Part shown: one piece after another, positions 63,098-64,000 of the stretch
How the letters are laid out: each line of letters begins with the position of its first letter
Position numbering within the stretch: position 1 is the first letter of the stretch
Source of the DNA: Sycon ciliatum
Taxonomy: Eukaryota; Porifera; Calcarea; Leucosolenida; Sycettidae
Length of the DNA: 64,000 nucleotides
Assembly (NCBI RefSeq): GCF_964019385.1
Contig: NC_088645.1
Span: 25,929,689 to 25,993,688, forward strand
Reading direction: 5' to 3'
Notes under the pieces: generated by a model
What the model saw: only the letters and a program-made list of their open reading frames with translations
Database searches by the model: none
What the model was told of the DNA's origin: nothing
Made by a program: the position numbers and the translations under genes

Positions 63098-64000
63098 AGT
63101 GCATTTAATATAGTAAACAGTATTGTGTTTTGTTACAGTGAATATGTGGGGAATGGTGGATATGCCTTAGTGTGACTGGATACCTGTGGGTTGTGACTCT
63201 TTGCTGGTCACTCTGGATTCTCCAGTATAGATTCGGTGCAGTGCAGAGGGGATTTGCGGTGCGTAGCAACACTGCTTCACTGTGACACCCCTTCAATAAT
63301 TGTTTTGATGCATGATGCTGCGGGCGGAGCCGGTTGATTCTAACTGTATCCTGATCAAAATAGAATTTTGCATCTAATGGACCTGCATGGACAGTAGGCA
63401 TTTCCCTAATCGGCCGGGCGAAAAATTCGCCGAACACAGTGGTTGAAGAAATTACCCATCTTTTCGCCGATTTTTCAAAAATTCGCATGTTGAATTCACC
63501 GAAACCCGATGCTTCAGTGCTTCAACAGGGTGTATGTAAATGTACATGACGTAATGGGAACGGTGACTTCAAGTACTATGTTGAGCCGAATTCTGATCTT
63601 GGAGATCATAATATGGCCGAATTTGAACATTCTCTTAACCGATCGAAAAGCCGATTAGGCATGCTCTGTATGGGCAACTTGTCAGTGCACATCTACGATG
63701 TGCGAATAAAACGAGTGCATGGCACGTTAACGAACTTGTTTGCTGCACATCTACGAAGTGCGAATCAGGGAGTAGTATAATGACACGTGTACTAGTACAC
63801 CTTGTGTTGTACTGCGTCTTTCCCGCAAGCAGGGTCTCTGAAGGTCACACGCTCCGCGTGCGTATGCACGCATGCGCAATATGTCATGCAATGCACATCT
63901 TCGATGTGCAAATCAGGGAATAGTACGTATTTTACTACTCCCCGGTGCGAATGCACCGAACGTGCACAAGTGCACGTTCGCCACGGAAAAGAACCTTTAT
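63098..64000. other. Outer part of right arm, no gene
   Basis: Mirror of 48113-49015, including the short palindromes near 63690-63980. The 127-codon minus-strand ORF at 63105-63488 has no recognisable content. Confidence 0.6.

Larger units (their letters stand above)
55198..64000. repeat. Giant inverted repeat, right arm (reaches window end)
   Basis: Reverse complement of 48113-55189 plus three extra pieces: 56344-56889 (546 bp duplication), the mariner-like element with its TA (1161 bp), and 20 bp of minisatellite. The arm runs off the window at 64000, so its true length is unknown. The 8-bp centre spacer is AACACGTC (55190-55197), flanked by ACCCTCTCC and GGGGAGGGT. Confidence 0.95.

Overview
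This is a eukaryotic, almost certainly invertebrate-animal, genomic window made nearly entirely of mobile and repetitive DNA. No ordinary host gene can be identified with confidence. The mix of Ty3/gypsy chromoviruses, a BEL/Pao relic, several APE-type LINEs, an R2-like LINE, Penelope-like elements with hammerhead ribozymes, mariner-like and Harbinger-like DNA transposons and tRNA-derived tandem repeats suits an early-branching or marine invertebrate. The species cannot be named from sequence alone.

Layout. 1-2959: minus-strand gypsy element (RNase H, RT, protease, Gag, 181-bp LTR), cut by the window edge. 2960-8565: foldback structure with long inverted arms, (CT)n tracts and a BEL/Pao integrase relic. 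8566-11690: small foldback repeat and a decayed mariner-like element. 11690-16010: decayed minus-strand LINE. 16146-24690: plus-strand LINE interrupted by an intact LINE (18421-22746, 6-bp target duplication), an unidentified segment and a Harbinger-like element (TTA duplication). 24690-25251: two small inverted-repeat elements. 25252-30335: gypsy chromovirus whose 3' half, with its LTR, lies inverted, joined exactly at the LTR terminus. 30341-38434: 27 tandem units of about 305 bp, each holding a tRNA-like cloverleaf with A/B boxes and a T-run. 38467-39997: a second tRNA-like family in both orientations. 40046-43083: R2-like element preceded by its own 3' UTR fragment. 43087-47674: Penelope-like material, two hammerhead ribozymes, a LINE 3' end and small palindromes.

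From at least 48113 to 64000 (window end) the sequence is one giant inverted repeat centred near 55193. Each arm holds the same gene set: a TFIIB-like zinc-ribbon protein transcribed outward from the centre, two small unknown ORFs overlapping in different frames, another small ORF, a 10-bp minisatellite, a LINE relic, and a RING-H2 protein with HREDGPA-type repeats. Coordinate sums show the arms differ by three main length changes: a mariner-like insertion of 1161 bp including the TA duplication, a 546-bp templated duplication, and 20 bp of minisatellite. There are also scattered substitutions. The gene content resembles large DNA virus or virus-like mobile elements more than host genes, but this is inference. 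An assembly fold-back must be excluded first.
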